Positions 1 through 8,451 are shown, counted from the first letter of the stretch. The stretch is 48,401 nucleotides of DNA from CAYFJO01 sp964343305 (GCA_964343305.1 CAYFJO010000028.1:1-48401), one strand, 5' to 3'. The notes: generated by a model not told the origin, from the sequence alone. Made by a program: numbers and translations.

Positions 1-584
1 TCGAGGCCGGGATCGACAAACTCGTATCCCTCGGCTGCGAACGAATCGACGTCACTTTGCCTCATCTCGCCGAAGTGCTCGGTGCGCACCGGGCGATCAT
101 TTTTGCCGAGGCCTCGTCGTACCACCAGCCGTTCTTGGCAGAGCGGGCCGACCAGTACGGCGACGACATCCGGCCGCTGCTGCAAGGTGGCTTGTTGCTG
201 CCCGCCGTCGACTATCTCAAAGGGCAACGAGTTCGCCGCGTGGTCGGCAAAGCCTGGGCGAAGGTGTTTGCCTCGGTCGATTGCCTGCTGACGCCCACCA
301 CACCGATCGCCGCCACTCGGTTCGGCCAACAAACGGCGGCGCTGCCCGGCGGCGAAAAGCCACTTGTACGAGCTTATCTGGACCTGACGTTGCCGTTCAA
401 TCTGACCGGCCACCCGGCCCTGTCGATTCCGTGCGGGTTTTCGAAAGAAGGGCTACCAATCGGGATGCATCTGGTGGGCAAACCGTTCGAGGAAGCCACG
501 ATTCTTCGCGTCGCGCACCAGTACCAACGGCAGACAGACTGGCACCAAAGGGCCGCACCCGCGAATAAAGAAACCACCGACTGA
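1..584 (+). CDS. Amidase signature family protein (GatA-like), 3' part only
   Basis: This is the C-terminal end of an amidase-signature enzyme, which hydrolyses or transfers amides using a Ser-Ser-Lys triad. The gene enters from outside the window; the frame is open from base 3 and ends at TGA 582-584. The visible part carries the family's C-terminal signature: a DCLLTPTTPIAA stretch, then a GHPALSIPCGF...GLPIGMHLVGKPFEEATILR block typical of GatA and related amidases. The catalytic residues lie upstream and cannot be checked. GatA of the Glu-tRNA(Gln) amidotransferase and a catabolic amidase both fit; no gatB or gatC is visible nearby. The family is secure and the substrate unknown. Confidence 0.85.
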   Translation, partial: EAGIDKLVSLGCERIDVTLPHLAEVLGAHRAIIFAEASSYHQPFLAERADQYGDDIRPLLQGGLLLPAVDYLKGQRVRRVVGKAWAKVFASVDCLLTPTTPIAATRFGQQTAALPGGEKPLVRAYLDLTLPFNLTGHPALSIPCGFSKEGLPIGMHLVGKPFEEATILRVAHQYQRQTDWHQRAAPANKETTD

Positions 585-1055
585 GCCGGTCACTCTTTGT
601 GCTGGGTGATGATTCGCCAATGAATCTAGATTCTCGCAATGCAACATCACGATGGATTTCGACCGCAACTCGACAAGACGCGTCGGCAGGTTGAATCGAA
701 TTCTTTAATCAAAACCTGGTTTGGTACGAGAATTGCCAAACATTCTATTGCGTCTGAAACAGCCTTTGGCTTGGCACACGAGTTGCTATCAATGAATCGC
801 AAGCGTCATGAAAAACGCTTCATTCGCCACCAAGAACACCACTTGCTAGCGAGTCGATTCAAGATTGGTATTGTAACATTTGCAAAATCCAAGCAACATT
901 GTTGCAATTCTGGCCAAGGCACGACCCGGACCTGACCAGTTCCCGTCGAACGAGTTGGCGGCAAATTTGCTCATGGAAGGCAAATGCCCCATCAATACTC
1001 GCGCCGGGAGAAAAACCGTACCAGGACACATCGACTCCAAGGAAGGAGAAAAGCG
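585..1055. other. Intergenic region, 471 bp, no convincing gene
   Basis: Short open frames here lack a Shine-Dalgarno sequence and any family resemblance. The only element I can support is the sigma-54-like promoter at 771-788. The rest appears to be a long leader for the downstream thioredoxin/protease gene. Confidence 0.5.
771..788 (+). promoter_or_regulatory. Candidate sigma-54 (RpoN) promoter
   Basis: TTGGCACACGAGTTGCTA matches the sigma-54 core consensus (TGGCAC, 5 bases, TTGCW). The invariant GG (773-774) and GC (785-786) are separated by 10 bases. Transcription would begin near 798, leaving a leader of about 258 nt before the ATG at 1056. I did not identify an enhancer site. A single match of this kind can occur by chance. 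Confidence 0.4.
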
Positions 1056-2444
1056 ATGGGAACGATCCAATGTCTTTTGCTGCTTGCTGCAGCCACGGCC
1101 CCGAGTGAAACCGTTCTACTTCAGTTTACTTCCGAGCATTGCAAGCATTGTCGGAACATGGAACCGACGATGGAACGGCTAAAATCGGCGGGATATCCAG
1201 TTCGTGCGATCGACGTCGACCGCAGCCGCCCATGGGCCGAACACTATCAAGTCAAAGGGGTCCCAACATTTGTCATGGTCACCGGCGGAAAAGTCGTGGA
1301 CCGAGTTGAAGGATTCACCAGCCACGCACGTCTCGCACAGATGTACGAAACGGCCAATTTCACGCCAGCAACATCGGACACGCGATCTTCACAATTCCCC
1401 GGCAACCACAAGTCTGAAGCTGGACCGTCGAGTGCCACAAAGATTCGTCAGGTCAGCCACACGGCTCAATTGACGCAGACACGAAAACTCTCCGCCGAGC
1501 AAATCGCCAGCCAAGCCACGGTCCGACTCAAGATCGAAGATGCCACGGGCTATTCCTTTGGCACGGGGACGATCATCGACGTCCACGGGGAGGACGCACT
1601 GGTCCTGACCTGCGGTCATTTGTTCCGCACTTCGGGCGGCAAGGGCAGCATCACGGTCGATCTGTTCGCAAATGGAACGTCAACTTCCGTCCCAGGCAAA
1701 CTGGTCTATTACGAAGCGGACAAAGCCGATATCGGATTCGTCACCCTTCGTCCTGGCATCGACATCGCCGCCGTCACTGTCGCCCCACAAAGCTATCGCC
1801 CCCAACGTGACGATGCCGTGTTCAACATCGGCTGCAACAACGGCCGCTCGCCAACCCTTCGCCGCAGCAAAGTCACGTCGCTTGACCGCTATGCCGGTCC
1901 GTCGAACATCGAAGTTGCTGGCATGCCCGTCAATGGACGCAGCGGCGGTGGGCTTTTTGCCTCCAATGGGATGCTGATCGGAGTTTGTAACGCAGCGGAT
2001 GATCAAGACGATGAAGGAATCTACGCCGCCCTGCCAACGATCCACGATACGCTGGCAGCAATCGGACAACAGCAAATATCAGCACGTGCCGAACAGATGC
2101 TGGCAAAGTCGAACGAGCCCCAACGGAACTCATCCATCGACTCCAATCAACGCAAATTGGATGGGGCACTGAAAGCGCCCGACATGCCGTCACGCCCATT
2201 GACATTTGCATCGACCAATTCGGGCACCGAGATCATCGCTGTGGTACGCACACCTGACGGTAAAACTGAAACCGTCGTCATCCGAAATCCGTCCGCCGCG
2301 TTGTTACATCAACTTCGCCAGTCGCAACCGCCGAGTGGCTCTGAGCGAACCATCGATGGAAGCAACTTCGCCGGATCATTCCCATCCGATTGGCCCGATG
2401 ACCAATCGAATGGCCCAGTGCTTCGCGGCCAATCCCAGGATTAG
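1056..2444 (+). CDS. Thioredoxin-fold/trypsin-like serine protease fusion
   Basis: A 462-residue protein with two recognisable domains. Residues 1-100 form a thioredoxin-like fold with a CKHC redox motif (Cys29, Cys32) and the expected cis-proline in GVPTF (Pro70). The short hydrophobic N-terminus (CLLLLAAATA) may direct export. After a Ser/Thr-rich linker, residues about 150-330 resemble a trypsin-like protease: His188 in LTCGHLF, Asp225 in KADIGFV, Ser296 in NGRSGGGLF. The C-terminal 130 residues are polar and unassigned. ATG 1056 is preferred because GGAAGGAGA lies just upstream (1041-1049) and the thioredoxin fold begins here; in-frame codons further upstream lack this. The substrate is unknown. 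A sigma-54-like promoter lies upstream. Confidence 0.8.
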   Translation: MGTIQCLLLLAAATAPSETVLLQFTSEHCKHCRNMEPTMERLKSAGYPVRAIDVDRSRPWAEHYQVKGVPTFVMVTGGKVVDRVEGFTSHARLAQMYETANFTPATSDTRSSQFPGNHKSEAGPSSATKIRQVSHTAQLTQTRKLSAEQIASQATVRLKIEDATGYSFGTGTIIDVHGEDALVLTCGHLFRTSGGKGSITVDLFANGTSTSVPGKLVYYEADKADIGFVTLRPGIDIAAVTVAPQSYRPQRDDAVFNIGCNNGRSPTLRRSKVTSLDRYAGPSNIEVAGMPVNGRSGGGLFASNGMLIGVCNAADDQDDEGIYAALPTIHDTLAAIGQQQISARAEQMLAKSNEPQRNSSIDSNQRKLDGALKAPDMPSRPLTFASTNSGTEIIAVVRTPDGKTETVVIRNPSAALLHQLRQSQPPSGSERTIDGSNFAGSFPSDWPDDQSNGPVLRGQSQD

Positions 2445-2485
2445 AGCCTTACACCGTAACGTCGGAACGCCGTGTGCGCATTGTT

Positions 2486-2534
2486 GTAGGACGGTTCTCC
2501 AAACCGTCCAAGACGGATTGAAAATCCATCCTAC
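2486..2534. repeat. GTAGG-family double-hairpin element, copy 1
   Basis: Two tandem hairpins (GGACGGTT...AACCGTCC, then GACGGATT...AATCCATCC) bounded by GTAGG and CCTAC. It lies between convergent genes. Its right-hand CTAC supplies the TAG stop codon of the minus-strand gene ending at 2531. No T-run follows either stem, so it is not a standard terminator. Confidence 0.8.
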
Positions 2535-3493
2535 GCGGCTTCGAAACCAGGCAGTTTCATTTGCCGAAGCGGATTGGCACAAGACATCAACCGCTCACGA
2601 TAGCCTTCGGCCAAGTTGATGATCATCTCAAGAATGAGCAAGTCCGCGCGACTCATTACATGACGGGCACTTCGACTGCCCAAGCCGCGAACCATTTCTT
2701 CCAGCACTTCTAAATGCAACAGCATCGCCTGCGTTGCGGTTACGCCTGCCGTGGCGAACAGATCGGCCAGTTGCTCCATCTCTTCGCTGAGATTGCCCGA
2801 CCCCATGATCACATATGCTCGCAAAACCTCGCGATAGGGCGAAACGAGCGGATCCGGCAATTTCGATTTGTTTGGCCCGTCATCGAGCGCGTTGCGGAGC
2901 ACTTCGCTGGCGTGGGGCTCGTCGCATCGAATGGATTCCAAACCTGAAATCAATTGACGTTGTTGGGCGAGCAGGCGAGTTGCTTCATCGTGCTCCATTT
3001 GCAGCCGATGTTGATGCACCTGGTCCAGGCGGCGGTTTTCTTCGAGCAAGCGATGCCGCTCCATCGCGCGGGCGACCAACCAGATCAGCGTTCGCGTGGT
3101 TGTCGAATTCACACACACATAGGCATCGGCTCCCGCTTCGAAACACAGCGCCGCCATTTCCTGATCGCTCTGCTGGCCAAGCACGATGATCGGCTGATCG
3201 TCGCTGCTGCCGGCGCGAATGGCGTCAAGCAATTCCAACGCATCCAATTCGACGCTTTCGTGCCCAACAAGCACTGTGTCAAAAATCTCGTCGCGCAAAC
3301 GAGCCAAACCGGTCGCCACACCAACGGCTTCTTCCAGCAAAACCTCGGAAGCGCTGTCGGCCGCAAAAGCCTCTGCCAGCCAGCTTCCCGTTCGGTCCGT
3401 CCCCGTAACAAACAGCACGCGCATCCGTGGTGGCAGGAATCCCCACGGAGTTGACGGCAATTTGCGTTCTGTTTCTTGAAGGTCAATGCTCAT
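2531..3493 (-). CDS. Degenerate receiver-domain (pseudo-response-regulator) protein
   Basis: A 320-residue protein. Residues about 25-135 read as a CheY-like receiver fold, but key positions are altered: where the phospho-accepting Asp is expected (VLVGHESVELDALELL) there is Gly77, the switch Thr/Ser position reads VLGQQ, and the conserved Lys of the K-P motif is missing (AYVCVNS). Residues about 142-190 form a charged probable coiled coil, followed by a helical domain with no recognised family. It is therefore likely a phosphorylation-independent signalling or scaffold protein. ATG 3493 is preferred over the TTG at 3520. The TAG stop comes from the flanking repeat element, which may have changed the original C-terminus. 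Confidence 0.6.
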   Translation of the reverse strand: MSIDLQETERKLPSTPWGFLPPRMRVLFVTGTDRTGSWLAEAFAADSASEVLLEEAVGVATGLARLRDEIFDTVLVGHESVELDALELLDAIRAGSSDDQPIIVLGQQSDQEMAALCFEAGADAYVCVNSTTTRTLIWLVARAMERHRLLEENRRLDQVHQHRLQMEHDEATRLLAQQRQLISGLESIRCDEPHASEVLRNALDDGPNKSKLPDPLVSPYREVLRAYVIMGSGNLSEEMEQLADLFATAGVTATQAMLLHLEVLEEMVRGLGSRSARHVMSRADLLILEMIINLAEGYRERLMSCANPLRQMKLPGFEAA

Positions 3494-3660
3494 AAGCGTC
3501 AAGCAGGTCCTAGCTGTCAAGTCGCGCGGACTTACGCGATAATGATTGTCGAAAAGGACTTGTATCGACAGGCACCAGTGCGGTCAACGGCAATGGCCTG
3601 ATTCGAACTGCTAGCACCCGCGAGGCGAAGTCGCCCCATACTTCCGAAAGGAACAAAAAC

Positions 3661-4818
3661 GTGGATCCATTTTTGACCATCATGCAAATCGCGGCGTTGT
3701 CGACGGCTGGAATGTGCCACGCGTTGTTGGGCAGCGTCAAGCTTCCTTTGGCTCATAAGCTCAAGATAGACGAAGGCATGGTGGGCGGTTTGGTCAGTGT
3801 GTTTGGATTCACGTTGATTCCCATGGCCTTCGCGGCCGGCTTCCTTGCCGACTCGATGGGCAAGAGTGTGGTGATGATTGGCGGCTGTGCGGTGCTGATC
3901 CTAAGTGTTCTCGTACTATCCTCAATGCGAAGTTATGCCGTCACACTTCTTGCCGTGCTGTTGCTCGGTACGGGCTGGTCGGCGCTCGTCAACGTGCTTA
4001 ACGCCACGCAAGGCCCAGCGTTTTTACCGCTCGAAGAAATCAAGGATCGACTGTCTTATGCAATGAACATGGGCGACTTCGTCTTCGGCATGGGCGCGTT
4101 TGTGATGCCGCTCGCTGTCGCGTTTTCTATCAGCAGATTTGGCTTACGAACAACTTTTCTTTGGTTTGCCGTGTTGCTCACGATTCCTTTGGCACTCACT
4201 TTTGGTGTCGACTGGGAGCGAATCGCCGCGCCACCATCCGAAACGGTTGACAATGCGTTTTCTACACTGCTGTCCGACAGATTTGTTTGGGTCTGTTGCA
4301 TCGCCTTCTTCTTTCATGTTCCAATCGAAGCTTGTGTGGCAACCTGGGCGACGACTTTGATGAGAGACCAGAAAGTCGACGAATCACGGGCGTCGACTTT
4401 GCTTTCCGTTTTTTGGCTGACCTTTACACTCTCGCGGCTCGTGGCAGCATTGACGATTCCCAAAGGGGCGGACCATGTCATCATTGTCGCGATGGCCGGC
4501 CTCTGTGTCATTTTCACGATCGGACTAGTTGTCAATCGCAATGCTTCTGTCACCTGTAGCCTCATCATCGCGGCTGGAGCCATTCTGGGACCTATCTTCC
4601 CAATCTTGATCGCCTTGCTTTTGGGTCACGTCGAACCGGTGCTACACGGACGAGCGATCGGACTTTTTTTCTGCATTGGTGGTGTTGGTTGGGCGGTGGT
4701 TCCATTCGCGGTGGGCGCACTGGCAAAGAAAACCGGTGTGCGAAAGGCGTTCGTTGTGGTGGCCGGCTGCGCGGTATGCCTCACGGTCCTTTGTCTTGTC
4801 TTGAACTATTTCGATTAA
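3661..4818 (+). CDS. Major facilitator superfamily transporter
   Basis: A 385-residue, highly hydrophobic protein with about 12 predicted membrane segments. A motif-A-like GFLADSMGKSV follows TM2, as in MFS secondary transporters. The GTG start at 3661 is supported by AAAGGA at 3647-3652, eight bases upstream; ATG 3682 is an alternative. The substrate cannot be read from the sequence. The hemP gene begins 121 bp downstream with its own promoter-like sequence, so an iron or haem link is only a contextual possibility. Confidence 0.8.
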   Translation: MDPFLTIMQIAALSTAGMCHALLGSVKLPLAHKLKIDEGMVGGLVSVFGFTLIPMAFAAGFLADSMGKSVVMIGGCAVLILSVLVLSSMRSYAVTLLAVLLLGTGWSALVNVLNATQGPAFLPLEEIKDRLSYAMNMGDFVFGMGAFVMPLAVAFSISRFGLRTTFLWFAVLLTIPLALTFGVDWERIAAPPSETVDNAFSTLLSDRFVWVCCIAFFFHVPIEACVATWATTLMRDQKVDESRASTLLSVFWLTFTLSRLVAALTIPKGADHVIIVAMAGLCVIFTIGLVVNRNASVTCSLIIAAGAILGPIFPILIALLLGHVEPVLHGRAIGLFFCIGGVGWAVVPFAVGALAKKTGVRKAFVVVAGCAVCLTVLCLVLNYFD

Positions 4819-4863
4819 GAAATTCGACTAAGAAAAAGGTGGCAAAAAGTTGCAGTTAAACAG

Positions 4864-4892
4864 TTGACGAAAACAGACTTTGCGGCTAAAAC
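4864..4892 (+). promoter_or_regulatory. Candidate sigma-70 promoter of hemP
   Basis: TTGACG (4864-4869) and TAAAAC (4887-4892) are separated by 17 bp. They match the -35 consensus at 5/6 and the -10 at 4/6, upstream of hemP. Confidence 0.4.
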
Positions 4893-4902
4893 TATTGAAA
4901 TT

Positions 4903-4921
4903 GAGAATTGATATCATTTGT
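4903..4921 (+). promoter_or_regulatory. Weak Fur-box-like sequence upstream of hemP
   Basis: GAGAATTGATATCATTTGT matches the 19-bp E. coli Fur consensus at 11 of 19 positions. It sits directly downstream of the predicted promoter, where a repressor would block transcription. The score is weak; the case rests on its position and on the known iron regulation of hemP genes. Confidence 0.25.
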
Positions 4922-4939
4922 ACTCCATCGAATTCCCCG

Positions 4940-5143
4940 ATGAAAACCAGCGAAATGGTAGAAATTGACGCCGAAAAAGCACGAGACCGTGAAAGTGACG
5001 AAGTCCAAGAATCGGCAGAAATGCGATCAACTTGGACCACCGAAGAACTGCTCGGTGACCGAAAAGAGATCTTGATTCTCCACAACACCGAAACATATCG
5101 ATTGAGAATCACACGGAACGGGAAACTTCTTTTGCAGAAGTAG
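4940..5143 (+). CDS. hemP: HemP/HmuP family hemin uptake protein
   Basis: A 67-residue protein. Its C-terminal half (residues about 38-67) carries the HemP signature: LLGDRKEILILHN, then YRLRITRNGKLLLQK. HemP proteins are small, usually Fur-controlled, and lie near haem uptake genes; some act as regulators of them. The N-terminal 35 residues are acidic and not conserved in a way I recognise. The ATG at 4940 has no strong Shine-Dalgarno sequence; an in-frame codon at 4880 would lie over the promoter-like region and is less likely. No haem receptor or ABC system is in the window; the nearest transporter is the MFS gene just upstream. Confidence 0.8.
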   Translation: MKTSEMVEIDAEKARDRESDEVQESAEMRSTWTTEELLGDRKEILILHNTETYRLRITRNGKLLLQK

Positions 5144-5157
5144 CCCTGCGGTTTGCC

Positions 5158-5201
5158 GCTCTGCAATGGGCGTGGCTCGGAGCACACACCCCTTGCAGAG
5201 C
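5158..5201. repeat. Imperfect hairpin downstream of hemP
   Basis: The 17-bp arms GCTCTGCAATGGGCGTG (5158-5174) and CACACCCCTTGCAGAGC (5185-5201) pair with two mismatches around a 10-base loop. There is no following T-run. It could be an mRNA 3' end or another palindromic repeat. The remaining bases up to 5438 show nothing I can assign. Confidence 0.5.
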
Positions 5202-5438
5202 AGTAAAGTTGTTTACTCGCTTCACCCAGCCCAACGGCATTGTGAAAGCACTCGCCAGCTCAGTCAGCCGCCGCTGACCAACGCCAGCTATCTACTTCGC
5301 TTTCCCCACCTAACGCCCGCCTCTGCCGTGAGCCAGGCACTCGTTTATTGTCGTTCAGCGCGATCAGTCTGCGGCTGCGCAACTTGCTCGCGCTAGTAAT
5401 CGCTGCGCAGCCGAATTGTTCGTTGAGGAAACCTCATC

Positions 5439-6509
5439 ATGTCAAAACTACTCTCCAAAAGCCTTGGGCGGTCGCCAGCCAGCCGTCGTGCATTCACACT
5501 TGTTGAACTGCTGGTCGTGATGGCCATCATTGCCATCTTGGCGTCGTTGTTGCTCGTCGGTGTGCAAGCGGCACGCAAGTCAGCCCGTCGTACTGCTTGC
5601 CTGAACAACTTGCGACAGATTGGATTGGCCAACGTAAACTTTGAATCGATTAACAGTCACTTTCCGCCAAGCTGGCAGGAAGTGGCTCCCGGCGGTTCTG
5701 GTGAAGTGAATGCCTGGTCGGCCCAAGCACTGTTGCTGCCCTTTCTGGAAGAAGATCAACTTCACGAGGAGATTGACTTTCGCTTAGATTACAACTTGGC
5801 CCCCAACGTCGAATTGGCCGACGGCTCGACATCGCCGTTGGCAGCGATGCGCGTGGGCCCCTTTGTTTGCGCGTCTGAGGAACGGGACGAGGTCCGTTTG
5901 AGCGGCGGAGACCCGGTTCACTATCCGTTGAACTACGCGACCAACAACGGTGTTTGGTTTGTTTGGGACCCCGAGACGGGAGAAGGCGGCGAAGGTGCGT
6001 ACTATCCCAACAGCAATTTGAGTCCGGAAAACATAGTCGACGGATTAAGTCACACGATCGCAATGGCCGAAGTGAAGGCTTACAACCCCTATTATCGTAA
6101 TGCAGCACTTGATCATGCTGCCTTGGCAACGATTCCGACCGATGCCGAAATCTGTTCGCTCGGTGGCGACTTCAAAAGCAGCAGCGGCCACACCGAATGG
6201 ATCGACGGGCGTACTCACCAGACAGGTTTCACAACCGTCTTTACGCCAAACACCCCGGTCCTCTGTACGGTAGGAACGGACGATTACGATCGAGTGGACT
6301 GGACCAACCAGCAGGAAGGCAAGAGCCCAACGGTTCCGACCTATGCCGCCGTCACGTCGCGCAGCTATCACCCCGATGGCGTGAACATCGTGATGCTCGA
6401 TGGTTCCGCCCACTACGTGCGCGACACAATCAACCTGGGCGTCTGGCGTGCGTTGTCTACCAGGCGAGGAAAAGAAAAGCTTCCCAACGACGCTCAACTC
6501 TCCCAATAG
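5439..6509 (+). CDS. DUF1559 pseudopilin (type II secretion/pilus-like) with H-x9-DG tail
   Basis: A 356-residue protein with a class III (prepilin) leader: basic residues, then AFTLVELLVVMAIIAILA, with processing expected between Ala18 and Phe19 and Glu23 as the conserved +5 residue. The hydrophobic stalk helix is followed by the ACLNNLRQIGLA block and a large beta-rich domain typical of DUF1559. This family is vastly expanded in planctomycetes. The C-terminus has the family's H-x9-DG signature (HPDGVNIVMLDG). The start is supported by GAGG at 5425-5428. These proteins are thought to be surface or periplasmic pilin-like subunits. The next gene, 66 bp downstream, may be co-transcribed. Confidence 0.92.
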   Translation: MSKLLSKSLGRSPASRRAFTLVELLVVMAIIAILASLLLVGVQAARKSARRTACLNNLRQIGLANVNFESINSHFPPSWQEVAPGGSGEVNAWSAQALLLPFLEEDQLHEEIDFRLDYNLAPNVELADGSTSPLAAMRVGPFVCASEERDEVRLSGGDPVHYPLNYATNNGVWFVWDPETGEGGEGAYYPNSNLSPENIVDGLSHTIAMAEVKAYNPYYRNAALDHAALATIPTDAEICSLGGDFKSSSGHTEWIDGRTHQTGFTTVFTPNTPVLCTVGTDDYDRVDWTNQQEGKSPTVPTYAAVTSRSYHPDGVNIVMLDGSAHYVRDTINLGVWRALSTRRGKEKLPNDAQLSQ

Positions 6510-6575
6510 TGTTCCAACACAGGCAGAGGCCCGGCGTCTGGCGATGTCCGGGCTTCTGCTCATGGGTGAAAAGAA

Positions 6576-7244
6576 ATGAAAAACGAACACAAGTCGATCA
6601 CGTCACACCAAGCCGCCAAGTTGATCTATCGCACGGACAGCCCGACTGCCGCACAAGTCGCTGAAGTGGAGGGCGCTATCGAATCCGGATTGCTTGCTGC
6701 ACCCCGAAAGGGCGGATTGCTCAGCAAAGCAACGACAACTCCCGCCGCCGTGGCCTCGTTTCTCGCCGAAAAGTCGATGGAGCGGAGAACGAAGCAATTC
6801 CAGCGCAACACACCGACGAGTGACAAACGTGGGCACTCGGAAGAGATTGGCAACATCCTCAAGACGTCGTTGCGCGAGTACTTCCTGGCCGTGCTGTTGT
6901 TGCGGAAATCGAAATCGGCAACCACACGTTTCGAGTGCGGCGTGATCATTGGGCAGGTGGTCGTGTTGACGGTCTTCGCGCTTGTGACCGTCGGTGTGAT
7001 CTGGTCAACGATCGTGCCAAGCCCCGCGTCGGAACGTATCGCAATCGAAGCGTGGCTCGATGCGAACACCGACGAGCATGAGGTACAGAAAGTTTGCCCA
7101 CCAGCGGATCCACCCACAGATGACAGAGTCGTCATTCGCGTGGAATACCGTTACCGGCGGCCTCCAGGCAGAACCATCCAAACCATGCAGTATTTCACGA
7201 TCGAGAACAATCAGGTCACGCGAGTTGATTCCGAGATGCCTTGA
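6576..7244 (+). CDS. Single-TM hypothetical protein next to DUF1559
   Basis: A 222-residue protein of no family I recognise. Residues about 10-75 are helical and polar (a small-residue-rich PRKGGLLSKATTTPAAVASFL segment). One clear membrane helix lies at about residues 122-145 (GVIIGQVVVLTVFALVTVGVIW). A C-terminal domain of about 75 residues would face the other side and resembles a small alpha/beta fold with a strand-rich end. It follows the pseudopilin gene at 66 bp on the same strand, so a joint role is possible but unproven. Confidence 0.65.
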   Translation: MKNEHKSITSHQAAKLIYRTDSPTAAQVAEVEGAIESGLLAAPRKGGLLSKATTTPAAVASFLAEKSMERRTKQFQRNTPTSDKRGHSEEIGNILKTSLREYFLAVLLLRKSKSATTRFECGVIIGQVVVLTVFALVTVGVIWSTIVPSPASERIAIEAWLDANTDEHEVQKVCPPADPPTDDRVVIRVEYRYRRPPGRTIQTMQYFTIENNQVTRVDSEMP

Positions 7245-7257
7245 CGACGTCCAAGAG

Positions 7258-8202
7258 TTACTTTCCGTCGTTGATTGCGGCTCGCGCTTCCTTTGTCAGG
7301 TTCATCAACTCTTCTTCGCTCGGAGTCTTTGACGGCACGCCATTTTCTGGAATCTCAAGCTTGGCAATCCAGGCGACACCGTTTAGCAGCACGTTGCGGA
7401 AGCTGTCGTTGGCCAGATTCGCATGACGATGCAGGCCGGTGAACCCGAAGCCACGACCGCCGTCAGGGCGCTCGTAGGCCCAGGCCAAGTGTTGCGGTTT
7501 GCTTTCTTTGACCGCTTTGAAAACATCCGCGTTGCCGCCTCGGCTGCTTGGTTTTTCGCGCACTGTGTTCAACGGCGCGACGGCGGACAGAATCGGTGTG
7601 ACCCCTTTCATGTCAGGCACGAACCGCATGTGGTAATACCATTCGTCGCGAACGCTAAACGGCTCGACGCCATGCGTGATCGGATGTTCGGGGATCTCTT
7701 TGAACTCCGGCGTCCACCATGGGTTCACCGACCAGAACGTTTCGAAATACCCGCCCATCCATTGCAGGAAGTTGTCGCCTTGCTCGCCTTTGTTCACTTC
7801 GACCCCGTAGTGCATCGCCATGAATCCGGCACCTTTGCGAACTGCCGCGAAGATTTCCGGATCGGTCGCGGCACGGCGAGCATGATTCAACCCGACAACA
7901 ATCGCGTCAGCGTGGGACAAATCCTTGGGCCAGTTTTTGCTGGAATGAACGACACAGTGGACGTTTTCATAATGAGCGTTGAGCGCGCGGGACAACAACA
8001 TCGACGCCGCGACAAATTCGTGATTGCCCGGCGGTCCGTGCGTGCCGGCATCGCCGATGAAGACGATCTTGGTCATCTCATCTGGTGCGCCCCGCTGGCC
8101 TTCGTAGTCAAAGATGCCTCTTTCGGCGGCGGTGACGATCATGCCGCTCAACATCAGAAGAACGACGCATATAACGAAAAGAACTCTGGTCATTCGTGTC
8201 AT
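7258..8202 (-). CDS. Exported ThuA-like (trehalose utilisation family) protein
   Basis: A 314-residue protein with an N-terminal signal peptide (VLFVICVVLLMLSGMIVTAAE). The body matches the ThuA-like glutamine-amidotransferase-type fold as found in planctomycetes: KIVFIGDAGTHGPPGNHEF, DAIVVGLNHARR, GAGFMAMHYGVEV, EHPITHGVEPFSVRDEWYY, and a GFTGLHRHANLANDSFRNVLLNGVAWIA end. ThuA proteins are associated with sugar catabolism and often sit beside PVC-haem dehydrogenases, as here; the gene for one ends 250 bp upstream on the same strand. The reaction is unproven. ATG 8202 has GGAG about 10 bases upstream. Confidence 0.88.
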   Translation of the reverse strand: MTRMTRVLFVICVVLLMLSGMIVTAAERGIFDYEGQRGAPDEMTKIVFIGDAGTHGPPGNHEFVAASMLLSRALNAHYENVHCVVHSSKNWPKDLSHADAIVVGLNHARRAATDPEIFAAVRKGAGFMAMHYGVEVNKGEQGDNFLQWMGGYFETFWSVNPWWTPEFKEIPEHPITHGVEPFSVRDEWYYHMRFVPDMKGVTPILSAVAPLNTVREKPSSRGGNADVFKAVKESKPQHLAWAYERPDGGRGFGFTGLHRHANLANDSFRNVLLNGVAWIAKLEIPENGVPSKTPSEEELMNLTKEARAAINDGK

Positions 8203-8417
8203 GGCAAGAACTCCAAGTACAGATTTAGGTTGGACTAGCTCAACAAACCATCCACGATCCTACCTGGTTGGCCGTCAAGAAGCGACTGTTCGCGGCCATT
8301 GCGGTGATCGACAGGCGATCGCCATCGAGGCCGAACAGGTGAAGTAGCGTGGCGTGGTAATGCAAGATATCGGCAGCGACGTTCGAATCGAACAGATCGA
8401 TCTGGCTATGCTCATCA

Positions 8418-8447
8418 ACTTCCGAAGTTTAAGAGAACTTCGGAAGT
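8418..8447. repeat. ACTTCCGAAGTT palindrome, copy 1
   Basis: Perfect 12-bp arms ACTTCCGAAGTT (8418-8429) and AACTTCGGAAGT (8436-8447) around a 6-base loop. It ends 4 bp beyond the stop of the PVC-haem gene. A second, longer copy lies at 45426-45459. No T-run is present. Confidence 0.75.
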
Positions 8448-8451
8448 CGGG

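Noticed and set aside
639..935. 98-codon open frame in the first intergenic region
   Set aside because: It has no ribosome binding site or family resemblance, and it runs across the sigma-54-like promoter.
7423..8238. 271-codon open frame opposite the ThuA gene
   Set aside because: It is antisense to a protein with clear family motifs and a signal peptide, lacks a ribosome binding site, and encodes no recognisable sequence. High GC makes long antisense frames common.
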